This document shows, piece after piece, positions 1-6,547 of a stretch of DNA of 12,042 nt. The number at the start of each line of letters is the position of its first letter. Position 1 is the first letter of the stretch. The DNA is taken from the NCBI GenBank assembly GCA_051277445.1, contig JBNMQC010000067.1, positions 1 through 12,042 of the forward strand, read 5' to 3'. Source of the DNA: Bermanella sp051277445. GTDB lineage: Bacteria > Pseudomonadota > Gammaproteobacteria > Pseudomonadales > Oceanobacteraceae. The position numbers and the translations under genes are program-made. The notes beneath the pieces were generated by a model. The model saw only the letters and a list, made by a program, of their open reading frames with translations. It did not search any database and was not told the DNA's origin.

Positions 1-9
1 AGGAAGCAT

Positions 10-441
10 ATGAAAAGTTACCTATTACCAATTACCCTTATTGCATTCTCTAGTGCTTCATTTGCAACTATTTGCTCTACGCCGAATAATGAAGTAATGC
101 AGTTATTAGCTCCTTTAATAGAAGCCAGAAGTGAAAACGGATATGTTGAAGGTGAAATTAATAATTTAAGATCCAATAAATCTATACCCTCTACAGAGGT
201 ATTAGTTAGAGCCATGAGTGTCTATTGGGGGTCCTGGCCTGGAACCTTGGTCGATTGTGAGATTGATACGAGAGCGATGGCCGCATTACCATTTCTTGAT
301 AATCAAGAATACTGTTTAGATAGTACTATGGTAGATCCCAAGATTCTTTTGGATGTAAGACCATCCGATATGAAAATTAGAAAGAAAAGAAAAGCCGATT
401 GGATTCGAAATGGTGGCGTAGGCTCCTGTGAATTTGATTAA
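10..441 (+). CDS. Small secreted protein of unknown function, integron cassette gene
   Basis: Encodes 143 residues that I do not recognise. Residues 1-19 form a clear Sec signal peptide: a basic start, a hydrophobic core and an Ala-Ser-Phe-Ala end at 16-19. The mature protein would be exported to the periplasm or beyond. It has four cysteines (C22, C83, C102, C140), enough for two disulfides, a tryptophan-containing stretch at 72-76 and a basic patch near 122-128. An AGGAAG Shine-Dalgarno three bases before the ATG supports the start. The gene is visibly AT-richer than acnB and is followed four bases later by an attC-like site, so I read it as the cargo of an integron cassette whose left boundary lies outside the window. 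No catalytic motif is visible. The reading frame is secure; the function is unknown. Confidence 0.8.
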   Translation: MKSYLLPITLIAFSSASFATICSTPNNEVMQLLAPLIEARSENGYVEGEINNLRSNKSIPSTEVLVRAMSVYWGSWPGTLVDCEIDTRAMAALPFLDNQEYCLDSTMVDPKILLDVRPSDMKIRKKRKADWIRNGGVGSCEFD

Positions 442-444
442 GCT

Positions 445-516
445 TCCTAACAAAAATATTAAATACTCGTTCTGCGGCCGCCCGACGCTTTGGGCGGTCT
501 ATATAGGGCGTTATAC
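445..516 (+). repeat. attC-like integron recombination site 1
   Basis: The site has the four-part attC layout. R'' is TCCTAAC (445-451) and R' is GTTATAC (510-516). L'' is ATATTAAA (456-463) and L' is TCTATAT (498-504); these pair as a 7-bp arm with one extra unpaired T, as attC arms do. Spacers are 4 and 5 nt. The centre folds on its own as CCGCCC/GGGCGG. R'' and R' are not fully complementary. That is expected when R' after the G (cut between 510 and 511) belongs to the next cassette. The site lies right after the stop codon of the preceding gene, the usual place. Confidence 0.72.
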
Positions 517-926
517 GGTTAAAATTATGAATAAATTCACTCTATTGCTAATTCTCATTTCTTCATCTGTATTTGCAGAGTACCCTTTTAAAGAGTTTCC
601 TGGCCAGTATTATATTTCTACTGACTCTGAGAGCGGAGTTTCAGAAATTAGCTTTAGAATAATGGGTGAAGCCGGAAAGAAAATGTACGAAGGGATTGAT
701 CAGAATCCTGAAAGAGATGACTGTGATGTAAGTAATAACCTAATTAAATATTTAGGCAATCTTCAGTGTCATTACAACCCAGATGATGAAAGTCATATTT
801 GTTACTTCGGGATAAATATTAATACAGGCGACTTTGGAAGAGGCATCTCTTGCTAGCGTATAACAAAACAATTAAGTTCGCTTCTTTTAGTCGCCCGACA
901 AACTTCGTTTGCGGCTTATTGTAGGC
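511..926 (+). mobile_element. Complete integron gene cassette (about 416 bp)
   Basis: The cassette runs from the R' cut point of the first attC-like site to the end of the second. Its first six bases, TTATAC, together with a leading G give GTTATAC. This is the exact reverse complement of R'' (GTATAAC, 858-864) of its own downstream site, as expected if the cassette once existed as a circle. It holds one plus-strand gene starting 16 bases inside the left edge, with no promoter of its own that I can see. The right boundary is uncertain by one or two bases because the final R' is degenerate. Confidence 0.7.
527..856 (+). CDS. Small secreted protein of unknown function, second cassette gene
   Basis: Encodes 109 residues from the ATG at 527. 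Residues 1-17 form a Sec signal peptide (Met-Asn-Lys, a Leu/Ile-rich core, Val-Phe-Ala end), so the product is exported. The mature part has four cysteines (C66, C81, C92, C109), the last at the C-terminus, in a pattern of Cys, then Gly-Asn-Leu-Gln-Cys, then Cys-Tyr-Phe-Gly-Ile, then a terminal Cys. From memory this resembles a loose group of small secreted enterobacterial and Acinetobacter proteins of unknown role; I cannot confirm that here. The frame stays open upstream to a GTG at 428, but that would overlap the previous gene and read through the attC site, removing the signal peptide from the N-terminus. I therefore prefer 527. No strong Shine-Dalgarno is visible before it. Confidence 0.78.
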   Translation: MNKFTLLLILISSSVFAEYPFKEFPGQYYISTDSESGVSEISFRIMGEAGKKMYEGIDQNPERDDCDVSNNLIKYLGNLQCHYNPDDESHICYFGININTGDFGRGISC

Positions 927-933
927 GATACAA
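858..933 (+). repeat. attC-like integron recombination site 2, terminal and with degenerate R'
   Basis: R'' is GTATAAC (858-864). L'' is AATTAAGT (870-877) and L' is GCTTATT (914-920); these pair as AAT-AAG plus a G-T pair with one extra unpaired T. The centre holds a CAAAC/GTTTG hairpin. It shares CGCCCGAC with the centre of the first site. The expected R' (G then TTRRRY) reads GATACAA (927-933), which is degenerate. This fits the last site of an array, joined to chromosomal sequence. Architecture is good; the exact right end is uncertain. Confidence 0.68.
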
Positions 934-958
934 TCTAACCAAACATTGTCTAAATAAC

Positions 959-996
959 AAAAAAGCCCAAACAATTTTCATTGTTTGGGCTTTTTT
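959..996. terminator. Bidirectional rho-independent terminator between cassette array and acnB
   Basis: A perfect 10-bp stem (GCCCAAACAA at 965-974, its complement at 981-990) closes a 6-nt loop. It is flanked by six As on the left and six Ts on the right, so it has a U-tract on both strands. It would end acnB transcription from the right and cassette transcription from the left. Confidence 0.9.
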
Positions 997-1004
997 GAAT
1001 CCGC

Positions 1005-1032
1005 GTCAGACGCCAGTCTCCCGACGTCCGAC
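1005..1032 (-). repeat. Imperfect palindrome after acnB, possible REP-like element
   Basis: GTCAGACG (1005-1012) and CGTCCGAC (1025-1032) form an 8-bp stem around a 12-nt loop. On the acnB mRNA strand the one mismatch becomes a G-U pair, so the fold is better in that orientation. It sits 11 bases after the acnB stop and before the terminator. The GC-rich palindrome is unlike the AT-rich sequence on its left and has the look of a dispersed intergenic repeat or 3' stabiliser. Only one copy is in the window. Confidence 0.4.
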
Positions 1033-1043
1033 TCTTCCAGCGA

Positions 1044-3833
1044 TTAAACCGCTTTTAGAGGAATCGCAGGACGCGCTAGGTCTTCAGACGGTGGCGCGAA
1101 AGACGTTAGGTTAATACCGTCTACCGCTTCTTTGTACTCAGCTAGAGTCGGGAAGCGACCTAGGATACAAGAAAGCACAACCATCGGAGTAGAACCTAGT
1201 AGAGATTCACCTTTCTTCTCAGCTGAGTCTTCTACAACACGGCCTTGGAAAAGACGGGTAGAGGTCGCAAGAACCGTATCACCTGCTTCTGCTTTCTCTT
1301 GGTTACCCATGCATAGGTTACACCCAGGGCGTTCTAGGTACATGATGTTTTCGTACTTAGTACGGGCTGCTTCTTTAGGGTTGGTATCAGAGAATTCAAA
1401 ACCAGAGTATTTCTCTAGAAGCTCCCAATCACCTTCTGCTTTTAGCTCATCAACGATGTTGTAAGTTGGTGGCGCAATCACAAGCGGTGCTTTGAAGCTG
1501 ATTTCTTTACCTTGTTTTTCCATGTTGCGGAACATAGCAGCGATGATTTGCATGTCGCCTTTGTGTACCATACAAGAGCCAACAAAACCTAGGTCAACTT
1601 TACGACCATCGTAGTAAGATGTTGGACGGATAACATCGTGGGTATAACGCTTAGAAACGTCTTCGTTGTTTACATCTGGGTCAGCAATCATTGGCTCGTC
1701 GATTTGGTCCAAATCAACAACAATTTCAGCGTAGTATTTAGCGGTATCGTCAGGGGCAAGGGCTGGTTCTTCACCAGACTTGATGCCAGCAATACGCTTG
1801 TCAGCTAGATCGATAAGACCTTGCAGCATGCCTGCTTCGTTTTCCATGCCTTTGTTGATCATGATCTGGATACGAGACTTAGCAAGTTCTAGAGATTGAA
1901 CCAAAGTGTCATCAGTTGAAATACAGATAGACGCTTTCGCTTTCATTTCTGCAGTCCAGTCAGTGAAGGTGAACGCTTGGTCAGCCAGTAGCGTACCGAT
2001 TTGCACTTCAATTACGCGGCCTTGGAAAACGTTTTCGCCGAACTTCTTAAGCATTTGTGCTTGAGTTGAGTGAACAACATCACGGAAGTCGATGTGGTCT
2101 TTCATGTGGCCTTTAAAGGTCACTTTAACAGACTCAGGGATTGGCATGGCGCATTCGCCAGTGGCCAGTGCGATCGCAACCGTACCAGAGTCAGCACCAA
2201 ACGCTACACCCTTAGACATACGGGTGTGAGAGTCACCACCAATGATGATTGCACGGTCATCAACTGTGATGTCGTTCAATACTTTGTGGATTACGTCTGT
2301 CATTGAATGGTAAACGCCTTTCGGATCACGTGCTGTGATTACGCCGAATGCGTTCATGAATTCCATTAGCTTAGGCGTGTTCGCTTTCGCTTTGCTGTCC
2401 CATACAGAGGCTGTGTGACAACCCGATTGGAATGCACCATCAACGTCGGAAGAAATAGTAGAAGCAGCCATGGCTTCTAGTTCTTGGCACGTCATTGGGC
2501 CAGTGGTGTCTTGAGAGCCTACGATGTTCACTTTAACGCGAACGTCAGAACCTGTGTGTAGAGGGGTTTTAGACTTAACACCTACTGCGTTACGGTTGAA
2601 GATTTTTTCAACAGCCGTCAGGCCTTGGCCTTCGATTGAAATTTCTTTAGAAGGTGCATAAACAGCAGGAGCTTCGATACCTAGGGTTTCCGCCGCAAAT
2701 GTTTGTAGCTTCTTACCGAACGTCACAGCGTAAGAACCGCCGGCTTTCATGAATTCAACTTTTTGTGGAGTGAATGCATCAGCAACGTCTACTAATTCTT
2801 CGCTACCGTTGTATAGCTTCTTAGCTTGAGTGTCGATGGTTAGAACCGTACCAGTCGCTACTGAGTATTTCTCTTCTAGTACTGGATCGCCGTTAGCGTC
2901 TTTTACAACGTTACCGTTAGCGTCTACTTTCTTAACCCAGTTTTTAAGGTCAAGACCGATACCACCAGTTACACCAACAGTAGTAAGGAAGATTGGCGCG
3001 ATACCGTTAGTACCTGCAACAACAGGTTTGTTGTTGATGAACGGAATGTATGGAGATGTCTTTTCGCCTGCCCAAAGTGCAACGTTGTTCACACCAGACA
3101 TACGAGAAGAACCTACGCCCATGGTGCCTTTTTCTGCAATTAGCATAACTTTGGCATTTGGGTGTTTTTTACCTAGTTCAACGATTTCTTGCTGAGCTTC
3201 AGGGGTGATCATGCACTGGCCGTGCAATTCGCGGTCAGCACGTGAGTGAGACTGGTTACCAGGTGAAAGAAGGTCAGTAGAGATGTCACCTTCAGCCGCG
3301 ATGTACGTTACTACGTCGATTTTCGCAGGAATTTCAGGCAGCTTAGTGAAGAATTCTGCTTTTGCGTAGCTTTCTAGTAGTTCTTTAGCAATGGCGTTGC
3401 CTGCTTTAAATGCAGCGGATAGACGCGCGTAGTCGGCATCGTATAGGAATACTTGAGTTTTAAGTACTTCGCCAGCTGCGGCAGCTTGTGCGTCGTCAGA
3501 AAGGGCGATGTCGAGTAGTGCTTCAACAGAAGGGCCGCCTTTCATGTGAGACAGTTGCTCAAGTGCAAATTCAGCAGAGATTTCTTCTACTTTTTCTTGG
3601 CCAAGTACGATTTCTTTTAGGAACTGAGCTTTAACAACCGCCGCTGGAGTGGTACCAGGCAGTGTGTTGTAGATGAAGAAGTTAAGCGACGCTTCGCGGT
3701 GCTCATTGCCAGTGTCTTTGATTTGGGCAATGATTTCAGAGGTCAGTTCAGCCGTGTCGATAGGCTTAGGGTTTAAGCCAAGTTCGTTTTTACGAACCTC
3801 AATTTCTTTTAGGTATTCTGTATACAAGCTCAT
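1044..3833 (-). CDS. acnB: Aconitate hydratase B / 2-methylisocitrate dehydratase (long AcnB)
   Basis: Cytosolic [4Fe-4S] enzyme of the TCA cycle converting citrate to isocitrate through cis-aconitate; AcnB also hydrates 2-methyl-cis-aconitate in the methylcitrate cycle. From the ATG at 3833 it is 929 residues. An N-terminal HEAT-like region comes first, then the swivel domain (Gly-Val-Gly-Ser-Ser-Arg near residue 240), then the aconitase core with Gly-Ser-Gln-Asp-Thr-Thr-Gly, Gly-Gly-Asp-Ser-His-Thr-Arg and the cluster ligands C754, C838 and C841. E. coli AcnB has 865 residues, with about 59 between first and second ligand against 84 here. The sequence closely resembles long AcnB of Bacteroidetes as I remember it. 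The frame extends to a GTG at 3914, but GAGGA lies 11 bases before 3833 and the family begins there. The gene stands alone, between a terminator and a long leader. Confidence 0.95.
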   Translation of the reverse strand: MSLYTEYLKEIEVRKNELGLNPKPIDTAELTSEIIAQIKDTGNEHREASLNFFIYNTLPGTTPAAVVKAQFLKEIVLGQEKVEEISAEFALEQLSHMKGGPSVEALLDIALSDDAQAAAAGEVLKTQVFLYDADYARLSAAFKAGNAIAKELLESYAKAEFFTKLPEIPAKIDVVTYIAAEGDISTDLLSPGNQSHSRADRELHGQCMITPEAQQEIVELGKKHPNAKVMLIAEKGTMGVGSSRMSGVNNVALWAGEKTSPYIPFINNKPVVAGTNGIAPIFLTTVGVTGGIGLDLKNWVKKVDANGNVVKDANGDPVLEEKYSVATGTVLTIDTQAKKLYNGSEELVDVADAFTPQKVEFMKAGGSYAVTFGKKLQTFAAETLGIEAPAVYAPSKEISIEGQGLTAVEKIFNRNAVGVKSKTPLHTGSDVRVKVNIVGSQDTTGPMTCQELEAMAASTISSDVDGAFQSGCHTASVWDSKAKANTPKLMEFMNAFGVITARDPKGVYHSMTDVIHKVLNDITVDDRAIIIGGDSHTRMSKGVAFGADSGTVAIALATGECAMPIPESVKVTFKGHMKDHIDFRDVVHSTQAQMLKKFGENVFQGRVIEVQIGTLLADQAFTFTDWTAEMKAKASICISTDDTLVQSLELAKSRIQIMINKGMENEAGMLQGLIDLADKRIAGIKSGEEPALAPDDTAKYYAEIVVDLDQIDEPMIADPDVNNEDVSKRYTHDVIRPTSYYDGRKVDLGFVGSCMVHKGDMQIIAAMFRNMEKQGKEISFKAPLVIAPPTYNIVDELKAEGDWELLEKYSGFEFSDTNPKEAARTKYENIMYLERPGCNLCMGNQEKAEAGDTVLATSTRLFQGRVVEDSAEKKGESLLGSTPMVVLSCILGRFPTLAEYKEAVDGINLTSFAPPSEDLARPAIPLKAV

Positions 3834-3875
3834 ACGAAATGTCTTCCTCATCAAGTTAACCTGTGACTTTTCTAT

Positions 3876-3894
3876 AGCTTCTTTGTAAGAAGCT
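3876..3894 (-). promoter_or_regulatory. Hairpin in the acnB leader
   Basis: AGCTTCTT and AAGAAGCT form a perfect 8-bp stem with a 3-nt loop. It lies about 42 bases before the acnB ATG, inside the predicted 5' untranslated region. It is not followed by a U-tract, so it is not a normal terminator. It could affect leader stability or bind a protein; the sequence alone does not say which. Confidence 0.45.
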
Positions 3895-3956
3895 CGATCA
3901 TCAGGGCTGGCCACATAGTGATTAATACTAAGCGGACACGTAAAAATAGCGGCTGA

Positions 3957-3986
3957 ATTATAGTTGAGATACGCCTATAAATTAAG
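3957..3986 (-). promoter_or_regulatory. Possible sigma-70 promoter of acnB
   Basis: A perfect TATAAT -10 lies on the minus strand at 3962-3957. Seventeen bases upstream is only a weak -35 (TTAATT, three of six). Transcription would start near 3950, giving a leader of about 117 nt that includes the 8-bp hairpin. The weak -35 suggests an activator or a different true start. Confidence 0.4.
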
Positions 3987-4232
3987 ATAAGCCTAGACTG
4001 AATTAGCCATAAATGTGACTAATCTTGCTTATACTCGGTATTCATTTGGTGAATGTTGGGCGAATAATAAGCAGAAGGGCTTAGCTAGCGGGTAATTTTG
4101 CGTTTTTATGCCCGCCAAGCAAACTTGAGTGGTTTTTGTGTCTTGGATGATTTTGGCCGTTTGGGTTGCTGATAACCGCGTCAGATGAGGAAGGGGCTTG
4201 TTTTGAAGGCTTCACTGCTGGTGCCATGGCAT
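3987..4232. other. Non-coding stretch upstream of acnB
   Basis: This is most of the 443-bp gap between the oxygenase gene and acnB. I see no convincing gene, no RNA gene and no repeat array in it on either strand. Its left part probably carries upstream control of acnB. The palindromes TGGCATGCCA and GCCATGGC near 4222-4236 lie beside the oxygenase hairpin. A regulatory RNA cannot be excluded by eye. Confidence 0.4.
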
Positions 4233-4265
4233 GCCATCAGCACGGTGTAAATACGTGCTGATGGC
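4233..4265 (-). terminator. Strong hairpin after the oxygenase gene, without U-tract
   Basis: GCCATCAGCACG (4233-4244) and its exact complement (4254-4265) form a perfect 12-bp stem with a 9-nt loop, 11 bases after the oxygenase stop codon. No run of Us follows on the minus strand, so it is not a canonical intrinsic terminator. It more likely protects the 3' end of the mRNA or works with Rho. Confidence 0.5.
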
Positions 4266-4276
4266 GCTGATTCGGA

Positions 4277-5071
4277 TTAAAGCTCAAACAAAACATCGGT
4301 TCGAATGATGTACTTAATACCCGAGTGTATTTCTTCTGAGCTATGTAATCGTTGCAGTGGATGCATCCCATGGGGAAAACAAAGCACGCTACCAGCAGGT
4401 GTGCGCACATCAACTGTTTTGGTGTTGCCGTTGTATTTGGCCGGTAGCCAAGGGTCTTCTCCATTGACAATGAATTGGGTGCTGCCACCTTTGAAATCGT
4501 CCGTTAACAAGATTAAGAAGGTCATTTGACTAAATCGGTCGCCGAACGCATCGGTATGCAATTGTCCATCGATGACCCGACTGCCAGGCCATGCACCATC
4601 GCTGTGGGTTTTGAAGAAATCCCCTTTTTTATAGCGATAAAAGCGAAAGCGGCCATTTAATCCTAAAGCTTTTGAACCGTTAAAAATGTTTTGCGCATCG
4701 GTAAAAAGGTGTTCGCATCGTTGCCATAGCGTATCGATGGTCGGTTCATCAGCCACCCAAGTGACGTTATCGTTGTGACGAACATGGCGCGGTAATGAAA
4801 CGGCGGCGTCGGGCAAGTAGCCGAGCGATTCAGTGAGATCAATGAACCGCTGGCACTCGTCTTGGCTCAGTACATTGAGTAATTGAAATGCACCAGGTAC
4901 GTCATCCAAATCCTCTCGTTTAATTTCGCGATTGATGTTTTCGCTTAGCTGCACTGGATTCAAATTCTCATTGGCCCAGGTGGGCAGGGCAGGGTGTTCT
5001 GCGCCCGGTTCTCTGGCCACCACATAGAATGACTCTGCTGGGGTGAGGTTGTTCTGGCTACTGTTTGTCAT
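4277..5071 (-). CDS. 2-oxoglutarate/Fe(II)-dependent oxygenase, prolyl-4-hydroxylase fold
   Basis: Encodes 264 residues. The C-terminal two thirds has the marks of a P4H-type dioxygenase, which uses O2 and 2-oxoglutarate to hydroxylate a substrate and releases succinate and CO2. The iron ligands are H156 and D158 (His-Ser-Asp) and H243. The lysine that binds the 2-oxoglutarate carboxylate is K253, exactly ten residues after H243 as in this family, and Arg257-Thr-Asp-Val follows. No signal peptide is present, so it is cytosolic. The frame extends four codons to a TTG, but GGAAG four bases before the ATG at 5071 favours that ATG. The start lies one base after the dehydrogenase stop, so the two genes are surely co-transcribed and probably translationally coupled. 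The substrate is unknown; a small molecule or a protein are both possible. Confidence 0.87.
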   Translation of the reverse strand: MTNSSQNNLTPAESFYVVAREPGAEHPALPTWANENLNPVQLSENINREIKREDLDDVPGAFQLLNVLSQDECQRFIDLTESLGYLPDAAVSLPRHVRHNDNVTWVADEPTIDTLWQRCEHLFTDAQNIFNGSKALGLNGRFRFYRYKKGDFFKTHSDGAWPGSRVIDGQLHTDAFGDRFSQMTFLILLTDDFKGGSTQFIVNGEDPWLPAKYNGNTKTVDVRTPAGSVLCFPHGMHPLQRLHSSEEIHSGIKYIIRTDVLFEL

Positions 5072-5072
5072 G

Positions 5073-6431
5073 TTACTTCCCAATTACCGTAGTTTGTGCG
5101 AATTGGCGGTGACCTTCGGCCGATCCATGGAAGCCAAAGCCACTTTGTTTCGCGCCGACCCAAGGCGCATCTCCGGCACCGCCTGGGCCTTGATTGATGC
5201 CGATCATTCCGGCCTCTAGTTGGTTTGCCACCTCTTCTGCGTGTTTATAACCAAACACACTGGCCCCAAGGCCATAGTTTGAGTTATTGGCTAATTCAAT
5301 GGCGTGTTCAATGCTTTCAAATCGACCAATGGCGACCACCGGCCCAAAGGTTTCTTCTTTGGACATCGCCATTTCTGGTGTTAAATCGGCCACCACGGTT
5401 GGCTGAATATAGGGGGCTTCATATTCACAGCTGCCCAGTAAAATTCTAGCCCCTTTGTTTTTTGCATCTTGAATGTGCGACAGGATTTTCTGGTGCTGTT
5501 TGACGTTGATGATTGGGCCGATATTCACGTTTGCTTGGTCCCAAGGACCCACTTGATATTGTCGAGCAATTTCCACCACGCGTTGTTCGAAGCGCTCTGC
5601 AATGCGCTGATCCACATAAATACGCTCGGTCGATGTGCACATTTGCCCTGCGTTTTCGAAACTGCTGGCCACGGCAAAACCGGCAGCTTGTTCAATGTCC
5701 GCATCCTCCAAGACAATCATAGGGTCGTTACCACCCAGTTCCATCACCAGGCGTTTAAGGTTTGTCGCGGCATGGGCCATGATGTGTTTGCCCACGTTTT
5801 GCGAGCCTGTAAATGCAATGAGTTGAACATCGCTTTTAACTAAGGCTTCTCCGACACGTCCGTCGCCATGAATGATATTGAACACACCTTCTGGTAAATG
5901 CGCGGCCAAGTGTTTAAAAAAAGCGTGTGCAATCAAAGGGGTTTCTTCGGAGGGTTTTAGTACCACGGTATTGCCTGCCACTAACGCTGGCACGATCAGG
6001 TTGTTAGCCATCATTACGGGGTAGTTCCAAGGAGAAATGACTGCCACGACGCCCAAAGCCTTGTAATGCAGTTCAGTGCCATGGCCTAACGATTTTTTGG
6101 CTAGGGCATTTTGTGCGGACTCCGCGTGGTAGCCGCCGGTAAAAATACCGCCCTCAACTTCACCTCTTGCTCGACGCAAGTCTTTCCCCATTTCTTGGCT
6201 AAGCAGTTCGCTTAGTTCACTGGCGTAAGGTTTGATCTGGGCGTAGGCCGCTTTGATTCTTCTTACACGATCGCCAATCGGGGCGGCTTTCCACTGTTTT
6301 AACGCCTTTTGTGCTTGAGCCACGGTTTCAGTGATGTGATCATCTGAGCTGATGGGCAGTTGGCCCAATGTTTCCCCTGTGCTTGGGTTGTAAGAGGTGA
6401 GGTACTCAATGGTGTGGTTCGATTTGTTCAT
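5073..6431 (-). CDS. NAD(P)-dependent aldehyde dehydrogenase, succinate-semialdehyde dehydrogenase-like
   Basis: Encodes 452 residues of the ALDH superfamily, oxidising an aldehyde to the acid in the cytosol. Visible marks are Pro-Trp-Asn136 (oxyanion hole), K159 in Leu-Lys-Pro-Ser-Glu (cofactor), Phe-Thr-Gly-Ser at 207-210 (Rossmann loop), the general base E231 in Glu-Leu-Gly-Gly, the nucleophile C265 in Gly-Gln-Met-Cys, and Glu-Glu-Thr-Phe-Gly-Pro at 359-364. Length and the Glu-Met-Gly-Lys stretch recall the Sad/YneI type of succinate-semialdehyde dehydrogenase, but substrate cannot be read from sequence. An upstream ATG at 6500 is in frame, yet that extension would cross the promoter and operator, so I use 6431, which has only a weak GAG before it. 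It is the first gene of a two-gene operon with the oxygenase and is probably repressed by the adjacent ArsR protein. Confidence 0.92.
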   Translation of the reverse strand: MNKSNHTIEYLTSYNPSTGETLGQLPISSDDHITETVAQAQKALKQWKAAPIGDRVRRIKAAYAQIKPYASELSELLSQEMGKDLRRARGEVEGGIFTGGYHAESAQNALAKKSLGHGTELHYKALGVVAVISPWNYPVMMANNLIVPALVAGNTVVLKPSEETPLIAHAFFKHLAAHLPEGVFNIIHGDGRVGEALVKSDVQLIAFTGSQNVGKHIMAHAATNLKRLVMELGGNDPMIVLEDADIEQAAGFAVASSFENAGQMCTSTERIYVDQRIAERFEQRVVEIARQYQVGPWDQANVNIGPIINVKQHQKILSHIQDAKNKGARILLGSCEYEAPYIQPTVVADLTPEMAMSKEETFGPVVAIGRFESIEHAIELANNSNYGLGASVFGYKHAEEVANQLEAGMIGINQGPGGAGDAPWVGAKQSGFGFHGSAEGHRQFAQTTVIGK

Positions 6432-6461
6432 GGTTTGTCTCAAATACTGGGTGTTTATATT

Positions 6462-6489
6462 GATATTTAGATATCTATAAATATCGATA
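6462..6489 (-). promoter_or_regulatory. Probable ArsR-family operator before the aldehyde dehydrogenase gene
   Basis: GATATTTA (6462-6469) and its exact complement TAAATATC (6478-6485) form an inverted repeat with an 8-base centre. Read on the minus strand, 6489-6470 matches 16 of 20 bases with the sequence at 6887-6868 in the arsR promoter. AT-rich inverted repeats over the promoter are typical of ArsR/SmtB operators. Confidence 0.6.
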
Positions 6490-6495
6490 CGGCAA
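6468..6495 (-). promoter_or_regulatory. Predicted promoter of the dehydrogenase-oxygenase operon
   Basis: TTGCCG (6495-6490) and TATCTA (6473-6468) are spaced by 16 bases on the minus strand. Both are moderate matches to sigma-70 boxes. The spacer and -10 are covered by the ArsR-type element, the layout expected for repression by blocking polymerase. Confidence 0.45.
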
Positions 6496-6501
6496 GTCAT
6501 T

Positions 6502-6537
6502 AAAAAACCTAAGGGGCCTCGTTACCCGTTAGGTTTT
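6502..6537 (-). terminator. Rho-independent terminator of arsR
   Basis: AAAACCTAA (6504-6512) pairs with TTAGGTTTT (6529-6537), with an additional inner GGG/CCC. On the minus strand the stem is followed by six Ts (6507-6502). It lies ten bases after the arsR stop and before the dehydrogenase promoter, so arsR and the downstream operon are separate transcription units. Confidence 0.85.
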
Positions 6538-6547
6538 GGTGTGTTTG

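Noticed and set aside
428..526. In-frame GTG extension of the second cassette protein
   Set aside because: It would overlap the previous gene and translate the attC site, placing the signal peptide 33 residues inside the protein. The ATG at 527 gives a normal secreted protein.
1132..3888. Several plus-strand open frames antisense to acnB
   Set aside because: They lie opposite a long conserved gene and have no ribosome binding sites or recognisable domains. The same applies to antisense frames within the dehydrogenase, ccoG and activator genes.
3834..3914. GTG start 27 codons upstream of acnB
   Set aside because: The family begins at the Met-Ser-Leu-Tyr start, which has its own GAGGA. The extension covers the leader hairpin and lacks AcnB-like sequence.
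4176..4185. CCGCGTCAGA repeated at 1001-1010 and 4176-4185
   Set aside because: Ten matching bases with unlike flanks are expected by chance or compositional bias; no palindrome accompanies the second copy.
6432..6500. In-frame ATG extension of the aldehyde dehydrogenase
   Set aside because: The region is an AT-rich promoter and inverted-repeat operator, and its translation does not resemble ALDH sequence.
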